Positions 1-10,701 of a stretch of 64,000 nucleotides of DNA are shown here, in pieces. The notes below the pieces were generated by a model, which searched no databases, was not told the origin of the DNA, and saw only the letters and a program-made list of their open reading frames with translations. This stretch comes from Sacculina carcini (taxonomy: Eukaryota > Arthropoda > Thecostraca > Sacculinidae), in assembly GCA_916048095.2 (NCBI GenBank), contig OU696597.1, forward strand, positions 6,126,485-6,190,484, read 5' to 3'. Position 1 is the stretch's first letter. Every line of letters begins with the position of its first letter. The translations under genes were made by a program, and so were the position numbers.

Positions 1-44
1 GGTTATATAAGCGCTGTGTTCCATTGTGAAGGAGGAGTGAGTGA

Positions 45-3000
45 TCAGTTGCGGCCGTGAGAACTGAGCGTGCGCTTGAGTGAGTTGTGGTGCGAGATTG
101 GTGGATTATTGTGTGTGGTGTGTGTGCGTATATTCCAGTGAACCTGTGCGCGAGTGTGCACGCAATATACAGGTGTTTTTTTAATTACAGCTATACCTGT
201 TCGGAAAACAAAGTCAACGAGGTGTTTGAGAAGAGAGGGGTTGTTTGTTCCCAATAAACTCTCCTTGTTGAACGGTAGGCTGCTACTGCGGCAATACCCG
301 CGTAATAGCTCGCGATGCTCATCATACCGTGTACAGTCTAGAAGTGCATGCTCAATGGATAGGACGGCATTACAATATGAACAGTGGGGAGGTGGAGTGT
401 GTTCCATTATGTACCCGTGAGTCAATCTGGATTGACCGAGGCGAAGTCTAGTCAGTAAGACCTCCGTTCTTCGAGGTAAAGAACTCACTGCTGACCAGGG
501 GCCTATATCTCTAGTAACATCGCCCAGCTTGAATTGACGCCGTTTCTGTTGCCAGTCCAGTCTAACCAACGCTCGGATGTGATCGTCGACTAACTAATTT
601 GTTAGGACTTTATTCAAAGGATACGGCTGTACCTCGTCCTCACCCAGAGCACGTTTGGCTTCGGCAACAGCCACCTCGTTACCGGTAATTCCACGGTGAG
701 CAGGTACCCACACCAAATCACAAATTTTGCCAGCTGTCACAATGTGTCTAAAAAGATATAAAATACGATGATGAATAAAATCAGGTGATGAGGGATGTTA
801 TAAATGCTGGAGTCCCGACTTGCAATCGGAAATGACAAAAACTTTGGTATAATATTGACTCTCGACGTATTCAAAGGCTTTAAAAATGGCGTACATTTCG
901 GCGTGGAAGTCCGTGGCGTAGGAAAACAGGCGGTAACGGAAAACTTCCTGGTACCCATGAAGCCAGTGTCTTACCACCACGGCACATCCCACCTTGTCCT
1001 CTCGTTTGGATCCATCGGTGTAAATATGAACGTACCCACTGTTGTTATGGTAAAATTCTGCGAACCGGTCCTGAACCTCGTAATCAGTTATTGACTCGGA
1101 TTTCTCTGTGAATAGATATCTGGTCGCAGGAGTACGCATTGCCCATGGTGCAGGTAAAGGGGACGAACATATTTGCATCTCATTTGGCACCGATACGCCT
1201 ATCTCAGCCGACTTAGCTAAGACCCTTCTCGAAAAAGTAGAAGCCAGTATACGATGTCTCTTGGTGTGCTGATTGGATGGAATGGGATTTAAATCTAAAA
1301 TCGATCGACTAAAATTATTCGCGCGGATAAAATTTTTAAAAGCATATCGTAACATGAGTTTTGTTCTCCGTACGTCCAGTGCCGGGATGCCTGTGTATGC
1401 GCGCATGGCCTCGACTGGTGATGACCTGAAAGCACCGGAGATCAATCGGAGACCTTCGTTTTGAATGGTCTCCAACTGGTTTAGACTCGACGGGCTTGCG
1501 GAGGAGTACACCTGCACACCATAATCTATGACGGGTAATACCAAGGCCTTGTAGACTCTTTGTAGCACGTATGTGCTACCGCCAGCGTAACGTGTACCCG
1601 CAATGACTCGCATCACATTGTGCCTCTTCGCGCATCGTGCCTCTTCGCGCATCGTGCTCGTAGCCGGTATATGTGCTGCTGCATATTTAGCTTCTTATCC
1701 AGCGTGACACCTAGAAACCTATGAGATTCGGTGTAGGGTATGGGTTTCCCTGCCACTGTGAGTACAGGACCAGTTCTGAAGTTTTCGACCGTATACAACA
1801 CAGCGGCTGACTTTCTACCCGAGAACTCGAGGCCATTTCTGTCAGCCCAGGATGAGAGCATGTCCAGGGTTGCCTGCAGAAGAGAGCTCATGGTGCACAC
1901 ATTGCTACCACTGATCCAAATGGCGCTGTCATCCGCATACAAGGAGTACGATACACCTGTGAATACTTCATTGAACATATCATTTAACATTATATTGAAT
2001 AAAAGTGGAGACAAACAGCTACCCTGGGGCAGACCCTTTGTAGACGAGTGCAAATCTGATAGGACACTGCCACACCTCACACGAAACCACCTGGTACCTG
2101 AGAGGAAACTCTTTATATAGGATGCCAAATGTCCCCTGAAACCCATATAATACAATTTATGAAGGAGGATGTCTGGGATGACACTGTCATATGCGTTTGT
2201 CAGGTCGAGGTACACCACGAGAGTTCACTCTTTCTTGCCGAAACCCATTCTGATGGCATGTTCTAATCGCACAACCTGATCGATGGCAGCACAACCAGGG
2301 CGGAAGGCGCTCTGGTGCTCCTCCAATAAATGATGAGTTTCCACCAGATATGACAGCCTGTGTGCCACCATGCGCTCCAGTGTTTTCCCCAAACAACTCG
2401 TCAGGGTAATCGGCCTATAGGATGCAGGTGAAAAATTCGGTTTGCCGTGTTTGAGGATGGGAGTGATTGTGCTCTCCTTCCATGATATAGGAAACGTCTC
2501 CGATGTCCAAACAATATTAAAAAATGATAAAACATGACTGATAAATGATGGCGGCGCATACTTTAAAAAGTCATAATGGAGATTATCTGGGCCCACATAT
2601 GTACTCCCGGACCCACAAATGTACTCGTGACCCGGACTTGGATATTGCACTAGCAAGTTTAGATGAGTAAAGCTATTTTTGTATTGTAAGGAGTATTCAG
2701 TGCGGAAAGCATCAGGTGGCAGCGGGTGAAAAGACCCCACACGTTCGTTTGACATGTTACTGCTGTCCATCGATGTGATGACCTCAAAATGACGAACCAG
2801 CGCATTGGCCACCGCTCCGGGCTCTGCCACACTCTCACCGTTGATACACAATACAGGAGACGGTTTGTGCACTAGCTACCTGTTCAATCTCCTAATGCCG
2901 CGCCATATCACAGCTATTGATGTGGATGAATTAAATGATTTTAAAAAAAATTGCCAGGAAACAATTTTGGCGTATCTCAATGTTTTCCGAGCGCGCGCAC

Positions 3001-3965
3001 GTTCTTTACAAAATAGGATTCTGGATTGTGTCGTGTTGAGGCGCTTATGCTGTCGCAATGCCCTAGTCCGACGAGCCAGCGCTTGGCGGCATTCGTCTGT
3101 GAACCAGGGCACCGGGGGTTTCTTGGGCGGTCGCCGTCTGTAGGGCATCGAGCGCGTTGCAGCACGGTGGAGACAGAGGTTGATAGTGTTTAGTGAATCC
3201 TGGACATCCTCAGTCTTGTCACACTGTTCCCAAGTGCAGTATTGATCGAATAAAAAACAATTGGTCCGCCTCACATTCCACCCAGGAATCCACAGTGTCG
3301 GACTAACACACTGAGGTGACGTCAAGTAAACTGGGTAATGGTCAGAGGACCTCGGGTCAGTGTCTGCTGACCACCCGAACCCGTGCACAATCTCAGGCGA
3401 GCCTAGTGTCAAATCTATGACCGATGAACTACCAGTGGAGATATCATAATGTGTAGGGGACCCATCATTCATTAAAGCTACGTTGTTGCAAGCCATAAAA
3501 CGCTCGACCACCCGTCCCTTATCTGACGTTAAACAGCTCCCCCATAAAGTATTATGTGCGTTAAAATCACCAACGACTAAAACGCGATTATGTGTGCTAA
3601 AAACGACACTGTTTAAAAGACGATCGAGTGCATGTGATGAAACATGTGGCGGTGAATATAAGCAAACAACATCTATGAAACTCTGATTAATCATAATCGT
3701 ACACGCCTCTGTTTGAAATTGCTCGCTATGCTGCACGGCCAGAGCTTTCTGAGGGATAATGTTCCTGATGTACAGCGTCTCTGCGCCGTCCGGAACCCAC
3801 AAAATCATCCCTATATAACGAATATCCTCTCAACGAGAGGTCATACTGATGAGTGGGAAGGAGCCACGTTTCTTGAAGGGCGATGATACTGGGTGAGCGA
3901 TGGTAAAATAATTGTTCACACTCGGCCCATTTTGATAAGAGCCCACTACAGTTCCATTGCACCAT
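45..3965 (-). pseudogene. nonLTR-1 ORF2: endonuclease / reverse transcriptase / RNase H, broken
   Basis: The protein would nick target DNA, reverse transcribe the element RNA and degrade the hybrid. From the N terminus I see the endonuclease (QWNCSG and LQETW near 3960-3850, GDFNAHNTLWG near 3560, SSDHYPVY near 3340). Then come RT fingers (SYRPITLTSCLGK near 2420), the palm with YADD near 1945, the thumb, RNase H (IYTDGSK near 1020, the last acidic motif with HRGITGNE near 690) and a terminal CSYC..H....C knuckle near 370-320. The start at 3965 is the methionine directly before the first endonuclease motif; an upstream start is possible. The frame breaks near 3780, 2875, 2220, 1650 and 790-800. 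The break near 1650 is a 17-bp tandem duplication. Confidence 0.9.
1621..1654. repeat. 17-bp tandem duplication in nonLTR-1 RT
   Basis: The 17-mer TGCCTCTTCGCGCATCG occurs twice in a row (1621-1637 and 1638-1654). Because 17 is not a multiple of 3, it shifts the reverse transcriptase frame just after the palm. The residues RARCAKRH are therefore read on both sides of the break. Confidence 0.95.
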
Positions 3966-4019
3966 GCGTAAATCATTGCACTCGTTCGTGATTTTTAAAT
4001 ATGTTAAAAATTGAAAACT

Positions 4020-5404
4020 ATGACGCGATACTCCCCCGGTCATCCGCGGGCGCATCGACGATTTTCGGTGCTCCCCGGGTCATCAGGAGGCACATCGACG
4101 ATGTCGATGTCGGGGGTTGCCGACCGTCGGCGCGACGTGCGCTTTGCCGCCGCTTTTTTCTGAACACTGTAACTGTGGTCCTGGACACAAGTAGCGGTAC
4201 TTGTGGATGGCATGGTCATGATATTGTTGGTGGTGGCACTGAATTTTTTAAGGACTGGTGGTGTTTGTGCTGTTGCAGTGGATTGGGTTCGGCACTGTTT
4301 TGTTTTGTTTGCATTCGCTGGGCTTTCATCAGTGGCGGCAGCTGAGGAATGGGATCAGTCTGCAAACTCACTGAGACGCGTTCGACCGGTGTCCTGGTCG
4401 CAACTGCGTAGGAGAGTTGTGTCTGTGGACACTGCCTCTCGTACATTTTTTTCGCCTCAATAAAAGAAATTCCCTGGCTGGCCTGGATAGCACAAATCTG
4501 TTTTCCCTTTGCCACACTGGGCAATCACTATGTCCGACGGAGTGTTCTGTGTTGCGACAGCTCACACAGTGACGGGCAGCGGTACACGGCTGGTCACCGT
4601 GTTCGAATTTGCCGCACCGTGCACACAAAGCCTCACCGCGACAGTTGCGGGATCCGTGACCATACCGCTGGCATTTGAAACACCTGAGCGGATTTTGGAT
4701 AAAAACTCGGATGTCTTATTTCATATAGCCTGCGAATAGTTCTGCTGGTCTGGTGGCAGTGTTGAAAGTAAGAATGAGCAGCGGCGTAGGTCTGCGCTGA
4801 CCGTCGCGGTCAGCACGCTGCTCACTCCCTCAGAACTTAGTCCTTCACAGATAACATCTTCAGCGAGATCACGCAACTCAGGAGCGAAAATCACTCCCTT
4901 CGATGAGTTGCGAATGTTGTCAGTGGTGACACTTACTGGCTGCTGGCAGAACTCGGTCAATTTCAACAGCCTACGAGTTTGCTTCTCGTTTTTGGTCCTC
5001 AAAATGAAAGACCCATCGAACGGCGTCTGACCATCAAATTTAACCTTGCCAAAATAGAAATCCAGTTGAGCACATGGCCAAAAATGACCAATGCGCTTAA
5101 ACGAAAAATTGTCATTGGTGGATCGGATCACTACGTAAGAGCCGTTTGGGTCTACGTATGATGTTTTAGACTCACGTTACTTAGGTACAGCGTTTCCATT
5201 TCCGTTTTCAGTGGTCATTTTCCCTTTTGAATTAGCCGCCTTCATATCCGATTTCGATGCCAAGTCATTACCATTGGAGCAATCACTCCGACAGGAATCA
5301 TCAGAGTGATGCTCCGTAGAACTAAGTTTCCTCCCTCGACGCCTCTTGCGCCCCTTCCAGGTCCCAGCGGGACCTGGTGCCTCCGTCTCGCCTGGTCGGG
5401 TCAT
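4020..5404 (-). pseudogene. nonLTR-1 ORF1: RNA-binding protein with three zinc knuckles, broken
   Basis: ORF1 proteins of this LINE group coat the element RNA. The N terminus (5404-5180) is basic and low in complexity, with an RKRRRGRK run. A TAA at 5177-5179 interrupts the frame, which then continues without a shift to about 4721. Three knuckles follow between about 4660 and 4510 (CFKC..H..C, CARC..H..C, CVSC..H..C), a layout typical of I/Jockey ORF1. Two frameshifts lie near 4700 and 4515. After the knuckles the tail is rich in Gln, Pro and Thr. The start at 5404 is the first methionine of the open stretch. Confidence 0.8.
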
Positions 5405-5575
5405 CCCCCGTCCATGCGAGTCCCCGAATCTTCAAAAACCAAATAAACCAAAAAACGGACAAAGAGAAAAAAAGATACAAATAAACAAGGAACGATCTCA
5501 CCAAGTAAGGAAAAAGATAAGTATGGTCAGTCCAATGTCAACACGAGCACGCCAACACCGGAACTAAAACATTGG

Positions 5576-6111
5576 AAGCAAAAATCTAACATATCAACCT
5601 CTTTTCATCGCCACGTTGTCAACAATCTTCAGTCGCAAACTTGGTTGTCAAATTGGCAGAAACGCCACATATAATACTTTATTGTACGAACTAATAGGAT
5701 AATTTATTGTATGCACGAACTAATAGGATAATACTATATAAAATAATAATTATGATAAAATAATAAATAATATAAAATAATGAAACAACAGCTTGACTCA
5801 TTACGAATCACAAGCCAATAAGCATATAACAAATTTGTTTCTTTATTAAATATATTTTCGTGCGCGCAGCCCACCTGGCTGGTACGGCAACGATTGGCCG
5901 GTGAATGAGCGCCGACGAAAAATAACGCCGTGTTTGTCTCAGATGCGGCGGCGGTGGCGCAGCAGGACGCTCCAGTTGGCATCTCTGTCAAGTGACATAG
6001 TGAAGCGTGGCAACACTGGCAAAATCACCGCTTGCCAATCTACCCGACACAGTCAAACATTACAAAATACACAAGTACGACAACAGTAGATGAAAACACA
6101 AATAACATGTA
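5576..6111. other. AT-rich non-coding DNA between nonLTR-1 and a MITE
   Basis: No coding signal is visible. A sequence containing CGAACTAATAGGATAAT occurs twice about 30 bp apart near 5686-5735, followed by an AT-rich stretch to about 5850. I see no promoter or RNA gene. Confidence 0.6.
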
Positions 6112-6253
6112 CAATGTAGCCCGGATATAAGAGAGTCGTCGCGAGTGGAAAAAAACGTCTCTTATATCCGGGCCAAATTACACGTAAATTATAGAAGACG
6201 AGCTCGAAGAAATAATCTCTTATATCCGTGTCTCTAATATCCGGGGTACATTG
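6112..6253. mobile_element. pogo/Tigger-like MITE, 142 bp
   Basis: The ends are inverted repeats. The left end reads CAATGTAGCCCGGATATAAG. The reverse complement of the right end reads CAATGTACCCCGGATATTAG, two mismatches in 20. The dinucleotide TA flanks both sides (6110-6111 and 6254-6255), as expected for Tc1/mariner/pogo insertion. A third partial copy of the CTTATATCCGGG motif lies inside near 6161-6173. There is no coding capacity. The pogo assignment rests on the TA duplication and the CCCGGATATAA-like terminus. Confidence 0.75.
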
Positions 6254-6709
6254 TATTTCTTATTATGCGTATCTGTAGATAATGGTTGGAAGCCACTGGC
6301 GTAGTCACGTGACCCTTGTGTGAGTTGGTCGGTGCTTGCGCGTGCAGGTGAAGCAGAAAACAAGACGCAAACGTGTGTTTTACGCGTGACGGTGTGCGCG
6401 TTGAGATGACTGAAGGCATGACCGTAGATGCTGGGGGTATGGGGGTATATATAACCCGACAAGTTGAATGGGGTACATGAATATGCAATTATAGCCCCCG
6501 GAAATCATGCTGAGTTCAGTTCATTCAGTATACTTTCATCAAAATCAGCATAGTAAATGCAACAATACATGACAAATGTTTATGTGTGTATGCAATTATA
6601 TGTTATATAATTTTCCATTGAGGTATATGTGTTGTAATTGCCTAGGCATAAAATGGTTTAGGGTATCGTGCAATTGACCAACTAAGTCAACTTTGAACAC
6701 TAATGCATG
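6254..6709. other. Non-coding flank of LTR-1
   Basis: Contains a TATA-like TATATATAA near 6446 and TCAGTTCATTCAGT near 6516, which together look like a core promoter. No gene follows before LTR-1. It could be an old solo LTR or chance. I see nothing else. Confidence 0.4.
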
Positions 6710-6713
6710 ATGG

Positions 6714-7361
6714 TGTAGCGTCCCACGTGTACATTTATGTATAGATATTTCACCCTCCAAACGTTACGGCATTACATGCGGCACCTGCTCTCACACACTT
6801 TCACACACACATTCTTTCACACACACTTCATCACAACTCTGCTCCTTTCCAAGCTTGTTTTGCACACTGAGCTAACTCCGCTCACAATATTCTACTCCCA
6901 TTCTCTGCCTTCCAGGCATTACTTGTTTTTCTCGTCATGTACATACATGCTGACACTCTGCTCCTTTGCTGTGCCTGTATCAGCGCTGTGCCCACTGTAC
7001 CGTTAGCCATTGTGTCCTTCCGGCTAACGATCCTTCTCCCCTCGCGGTGCCGGTTGTTGACAGCATGACTGAGCAGACTACACGGGGTTACAGTGGGCCA
7101 CAGGGGCAGTCGTCTGTGGGGCATCTCTGTGGATACACGGTGCTACGTTTTATTACTGTGCTCGGTGTGTTATTCCTATTAGCGTGTATTAGTGCTATTC
7201 GTATTATTGTGTGCACTACGGTGTCATTTGCTCATTGAGCTGCCGGAACTGTGTTCGTCACTATATACACTGCGTGCATCACATTTGGCATTTCACCACA
7301 TTTGGGCGCGGGACTAAGACAGTAGCACGTTCCCAGGCAGAGTCACGTATAAAGCGCTACA
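6714..7361 (+). repeat. LTR-1 5' LTR, 648 bp
   Basis: Begins TGTAGCG and ends CGCTACA, a 7-bp perfect inverted terminus. Contains CA-rich tracts near 6790-6830. It is followed after one base by a tRNA-type primer site. The partner LTR differs by scattered substitutions and short indels. Confidence 0.93.
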
Positions 7362-7362
7362 C

Positions 7363-7380
7363 TGGTGACTCCGACGTGAT
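7363..7380 (+). promoter_or_regulatory. LTR-1 primer-binding site
   Basis: TGGTGACTCCGACGTGAT starts one base after the 5' LTR. A TGG start is the complement of a tRNA CCA end. The cognate tRNA is not identified here. Confidence 0.75.
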
Positions 7381-7384
7381 CACC

Positions 7385-8355
7385 ATGCCTGGAGGTCGTG
7401 CCATCCCTGCCGCCCATCCTTCACAGAGCCACTCGCCGGACAGCGCTCCTGACGCACTTGCTGCTCATGTTGCTCCGGTCGCCCCTGACGCTGAGGCGGT
7501 TCTTTCAAGGCCAGTCGCCGCATTTCGACTGCCACCGTTGACCGCACAAAATCCGGAGTTATGGCTCACACAAGTAGAATTTTCCATGGACGTGCCTGGC
7601 ATCAATGAGGACCGCATCAAGCTCAAATTGTTGGCCTCCAACTTACCCATTGACGTCGCGGAACACGTCAAAGACGTTATCAGCCGGTCTACGTCGACAT
7701 TTGCAGAGCTATGCAGCGCTCTTCGCACTCGTCTTGCGGAATCACGAGCGTCAAGGCTACAGGCGATGCTGAGGCACCAACAGCTGGGGGACTGGAAGCC
7801 CTCTCAGCTATTGCGCAGCATGACGAATGAGCTGACGACTTCTGGGGCCACCTGCGACACTGACCTGCTACGCATGCATGCTGACACTGACCTGCTACGC
7901 ATGCATGCTGACACTGACCTGCTACGCATGCATGCTGACACTGACCTGCTACGCATGCATGCTGACACTGACCTGCTACGCATGCTGCATGCATGCATGC
8001 AGCGTATGCCGCGTGATATCAACGCTGCATTGTCAACGCTGTTCTACAGCCACCAGCCGTGTTCGCTGCTACACAGTCGTTTGCGCCAAACGGGCATGAA
8101 TTGTACACTCTCACTGCAACTCTCAGCAGTTTGATTGAGAAATTGCAGCTCGCCGGGGACCGGGCCCGTCCGGGTACACGAGCCGTTTCCGGTCGCAGAC
8201 GATCCAGATCGCGCACATCTGCCCCACCGCGTTCTCCGTCACCACGTTCGTCGGCAGAGGCAAGAGTGTGCTGGTACCACCGTCGTTGGGGTGCCGCTGC
8301 CGAGTACTGCACCAGTCCGTGCAGCTGGTCCGCTTCCACGCCGGCGGAAAACTAG
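7385..8355 (+). pseudogene. LTR-1 gag, frameshifted and with a tandem-repeat expansion
   Basis: Gag would form the intracellular particle. The start at 7385 lies just after the primer site. The N-terminal half contains a capsid-like block (FRLPPLTAQNPELW near residue 45). It is then interrupted by a tandem repeat of nine residues (DTDLLRMHA) where relatives have a single LLR-type motif before QRMP. A frameshift near 8045 moves the rest into another frame, which carries CWYHRRWGAAAEYC, the cysteine-containing C-terminal motif common in this gag type. The frame ends at TAG 8353-8355, directly after the heptamer GGAAAAC. Confidence 0.85.
7856..7984 (+). repeat. 27-bp in-frame tandem repeat inside gag
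   Basis: Four full 27-bp units (7856-7882, 7883-7909, 7910-7936, 7937-7963) and a 21-bp partial unit run without spacers. 27 is a multiple of three, so gag stays open. The unit contains GCATGCATG, a palindromic motif prone to slippage or hairpins. Confidence 0.97.
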
Positions 8356-8409
8356 CGTGCCTGCAGCGCGGAGCACCAGCGACTGCAGGTAAACGGCCAT
8401 CATCGGTGC
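8346..8409 (+). promoter_or_regulatory. Predicted -1 ribosomal frameshift signal, LTR-1 gag/pol
   Basis: The heptamer G GAA AAC (8346-8352) is in gag phase and is directly followed by the gag TAG. Pol lies in the -1 frame and is open across the site. After 5 nt, 8358-8366 can pair with 8383-8391 (9 bp, core CCTGCAG/CTGCAGG, one G-U). The loop contains GCACCAGC (8373-8380). Its GCACC can pair with GGTGC at 8405-8409, giving a possible pseudoknot. Confidence 0.7.
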
Positions 8410-9530
8410 CGCTATTCATGGTCGAAGATCACCTCACCAAACAGCTCTTTCTTGTCGACACTGGAGCCCAAGTCAGTGTCATCATGCCCAAGGCACTTCC
8501 TGCTCCACTTTCGTCGAAAAACCAGTCAAAGTTACAGGTGGCCAATGGATCACTCGTCGACGTCTACGGCACACATGACCTCCAGGTGTCATTTGACAAG
8601 AAATCTTCTGTCAAGTGGGGATTTGTGGTCGCGAATGTCACCACTAGTATTATCGGTGCTGACCTACTATCACATTACCGGCTGATTGTTGATCTGCACA
8701 ACAACGAGCTCCGTGATTCATCAGGTCAAGTTCGTGCTCGCGGAATCCAGACCTGTACTGAATCGTCTGGACGTCGGTGCCCAATTCAACTACGCAGTTG
8801 CTTCCAACAACTTCCAAGTGTATTTCCTGGTATCGCGCGTCATGCTAGCGACCCGTTCCCGTTGCTCCACAAGGTCACGCACCACATTGATACCACTGGT
8901 CCACCGAAATTCGCACGTCCTCGTCGTCTACCACCTGATCGCTTACAAGTAGCCAAGAAGGCATTTGACCACATGTTGCAGACTAGAGTGAAGCGGCCAT
9001 TTTCCAGCAATTGGGCTACTCCACTTCATCTAGTGCCCAAATTGGAGCCTGGAGAGTTGAGACCGTGCGGCATCTACCTCGCCCTGAACGCCTGCACGCG
9101 ACCTGATCGATACGCAAACTCGTCAGGACTTCGATCCCAGCCGTGCTGCGGACCTCTGCCAAATCTTCAAACTCGTCCACACATGACAGCCGCAGCTCCC
9201 GCTAGCACGGCTTCACCGTCAGAGGCGTCACCATCATCGCAACCCTCACGTGCTCCGATTGCGTCTCATCATTTGTTCACCGGTGTACAGACTCGACCGT
9301 CATCACACTCCACCCGGCGAAGAGGTCTGCACTCTCAAACTGGTGCATCAGACTGTTCCAACATGTCCAACCGATCAACATTTGCACAGTGTACGACGAC
9401 AAATCTAGCTTCACAACAAACACCTGCCCCCACATCCATACGCAGAACGCGCTCTGGACGTCAGATTCAACCTCCAGCGCGCTATCGTCGTGTCACTTTC
9501 CTAGTGCCATCTGAGAGGGGGGTGGTGTAG
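8352..9530 (+). pseudogene. LTR-1 pol remnant: protease, RT start, integrase tail fused by deletion
   Basis: Read by -1 frameshift from gag. It has the aspartic protease core (FLVDTGAQVSVI near 8450), a segment reaching the first RT motifs (PLHLVPK near 9030 and a degenerate LN motif near 9080), then breaks at RPDRY near 9113. From there it runs in frame into Ser/Pro-rich sequence and the C-terminal motif RTRSGRQIQPPARY near 9450. The frame stays open across the deletion junction to the stop at 9530. RT catalytic residues, RNase H and the DDE integrase are absent. It is followed by a purine-rich tract and the 3' LTR. Confidence 0.88.
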
Positions 9531-10175
9531 CGTCCACGTGTTTATTTATGTATAGATATTTCACCCTCCAAACGTTACGGCATTACATGCGGCACCTGCT
9601 CTCACACACTTTCACACACACACTCTTTCACACACACTTCATCACAACTCTGCTCCTTTCCAGGCATGTTTTGCACACTGAGCTTACTCCGCTCACAACC
9701 TTCTCTACTCCCATTCTCTGTATTCCACGCATTACTTGTTTTTCTCGTCATGTACATACATCCTGACACTCTGATCCTTCGCTGTGCCTGTATCAGCGCT
9801 GTGCCCACTGCACCGTTAGCCATTGTGTCCTTCCGGCAAACGATCCTTCTCCCCTCGCGGTGCCGGTTGTTAACAGCATGACCGAGCAGACTACACGGAG
9901 TTACAGTGGGCCACAGTGGGCAGTCGTCTGTGGGGCGTCTCTGTGGATACACGGTGCTACGTTTTATTACTGTGCTCGGTGTGTTATTCCTATTAGCGTG
10001 TATTAGTTCTATTCGTATTATTGTATGTATTACGGTATCATTTGCTCATTGAGCTGCCGGAACTGTGTGCGTAACTAAATACACTGCGTGCATCACATTT
10101 GGCATTTCACCACATTTGGGCGCGGGACTAAGACAGTAGCACGTTCCCAGGCAGAGTCACGTCTTAAGCGCTACA
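9526..10175 (+). repeat. LTR-1 3' LTR, 650 bp
   Basis: Same termini as the 5' copy, preceded by the polypurine tract GAGAGGGGGGTGG (9513-9525) and followed by the ATGG duplication. The last bases of pol overlap its start. Confidence 0.93.
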
Positions 10176-10179
10176 ATGG

Positions 10180-10423
10180 TATAACAAAGTTATAATCAGA
10201 CCAGTTTTCTATCTGTCAGCTTACTCAGCTCTTCTCTCTCTCTCTCTCAGCTTACTTTCGCGTTCTCTTCGCGACCTGCCTGTGCAGCTGTCGTTAGGCT
10301 AATTTATATGGTAGGGTGGCGTCAGTAGTACACTGCGCCTGATATGCTTGACAATGCGTGAACTAGCTTGACAGTAAATTTATGACCTTTTTTTGTACGT
10401 CTGACTTGGCTGAGCATCTCGTG
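10180..10423. other. Non-coding DNA between LTR-1 and LTR-2
   Basis: Contains a (TC)n tract near 10232-10250 and no coding signal. This DNA was once joined to 22209 onward, before LTR-2 inserted at GTAAC. Confidence 0.6.
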
Positions 10424-10428
10424 GTAAC

Positions 10429-10549
10429 TGTTTTGTGGGTCCCATAATCAATCTAATCCACTCTGGACCACTCGTATCAAACACAACGTGTATTCTTCAC
10501 CTTAGCCCTGCCTCGACTCCCCAGGGATGCCAGATAACATTGCGTAACA
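10429..10549 (-). repeat. LTR-2 3' LTR, 121 bp, intact
   Basis: On the plus strand it reads TGTTTTGTGGG to GCGTAACA. In element orientation it is preceded by the purine tract AAAGAAATAGGGA and followed by GTTAC, the complement of the target-site duplication. It is an uninterrupted reference for the split right-hand copy. Confidence 0.9.
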
Positions 10550-10701
10550 TCCCTATTTCTTTACGTAGTGGACCCAAACATTATACAGCAAGAACAAGAG
10601 CCCACATGAAACAAATTGTTTGAGCACACCCATACGATACAAGGCGTACTGGAAAACAACAGCACACAATAATTCGCATATCAAATACAAACAACAGTAC
10701 A

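Larger units (their letters stand above)
1..5575 (-). mobile_element. nonLTR-1: I/Jockey-type LINE, degenerate, cut by the window edge
   Basis: This is a two-ORF non-LTR retrotransposon read on the minus strand. ORF1 (about 4020-5404) has retroviral-type zinc knuckles. ORF2 (45-3965) has an apurinic-like endonuclease, a reverse transcriptase, RNase H and a C-terminal CCHC motif. The presence of RNase H and the ORF1 knuckles fit the I/Jockey group. The 3' end lies beyond base 1, so the tail and target-site duplication cannot be seen. The 5' end is placed near 5575, where coding and purine-rich leader sequence gives way to unrelated AT-rich DNA; this boundary is approximate. Several frameshifts and stops make it a dead copy. 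Confidence 0.9.
6714..10175 (+). mobile_element. LTR-1: gypsy element with a large internal deletion
   Basis: Two direct LTRs (6714-7361 and 9526-10175) begin TGTAGCG and end CGCTACA. They are flanked by the 4-bp duplication ATGG at 6710-6713 and 10176-10179. The internal region is only about 2.2 kb, against roughly 4 kb or more in intact relatives. It holds gag, protease and the start of RT, then jumps near 9113 to the C-terminal integrase tail. The palm of RT, RNase H and the integrase core are missing, so the copy cannot be autonomous. Confidence 0.93.

Noticed and set aside
6440-6530. TATA-box and initiator-like motif as a host promoter
   Set aside because: No gene follows; the next sequence is the LTR-1 insertion. 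Too weak to call.
7856-7984. CRISPR-like array of 27-bp direct repeats
   Set aside because: The units abut with no spacers, lie in frame inside a gypsy gag and the genome is eukaryotic. It is a minisatellite.
7689-8022. Two minus-strand frames rich in CVAGQCQHA-type repeats
   Set aside because: They are antisense readings of the 27-bp repeat in gag.
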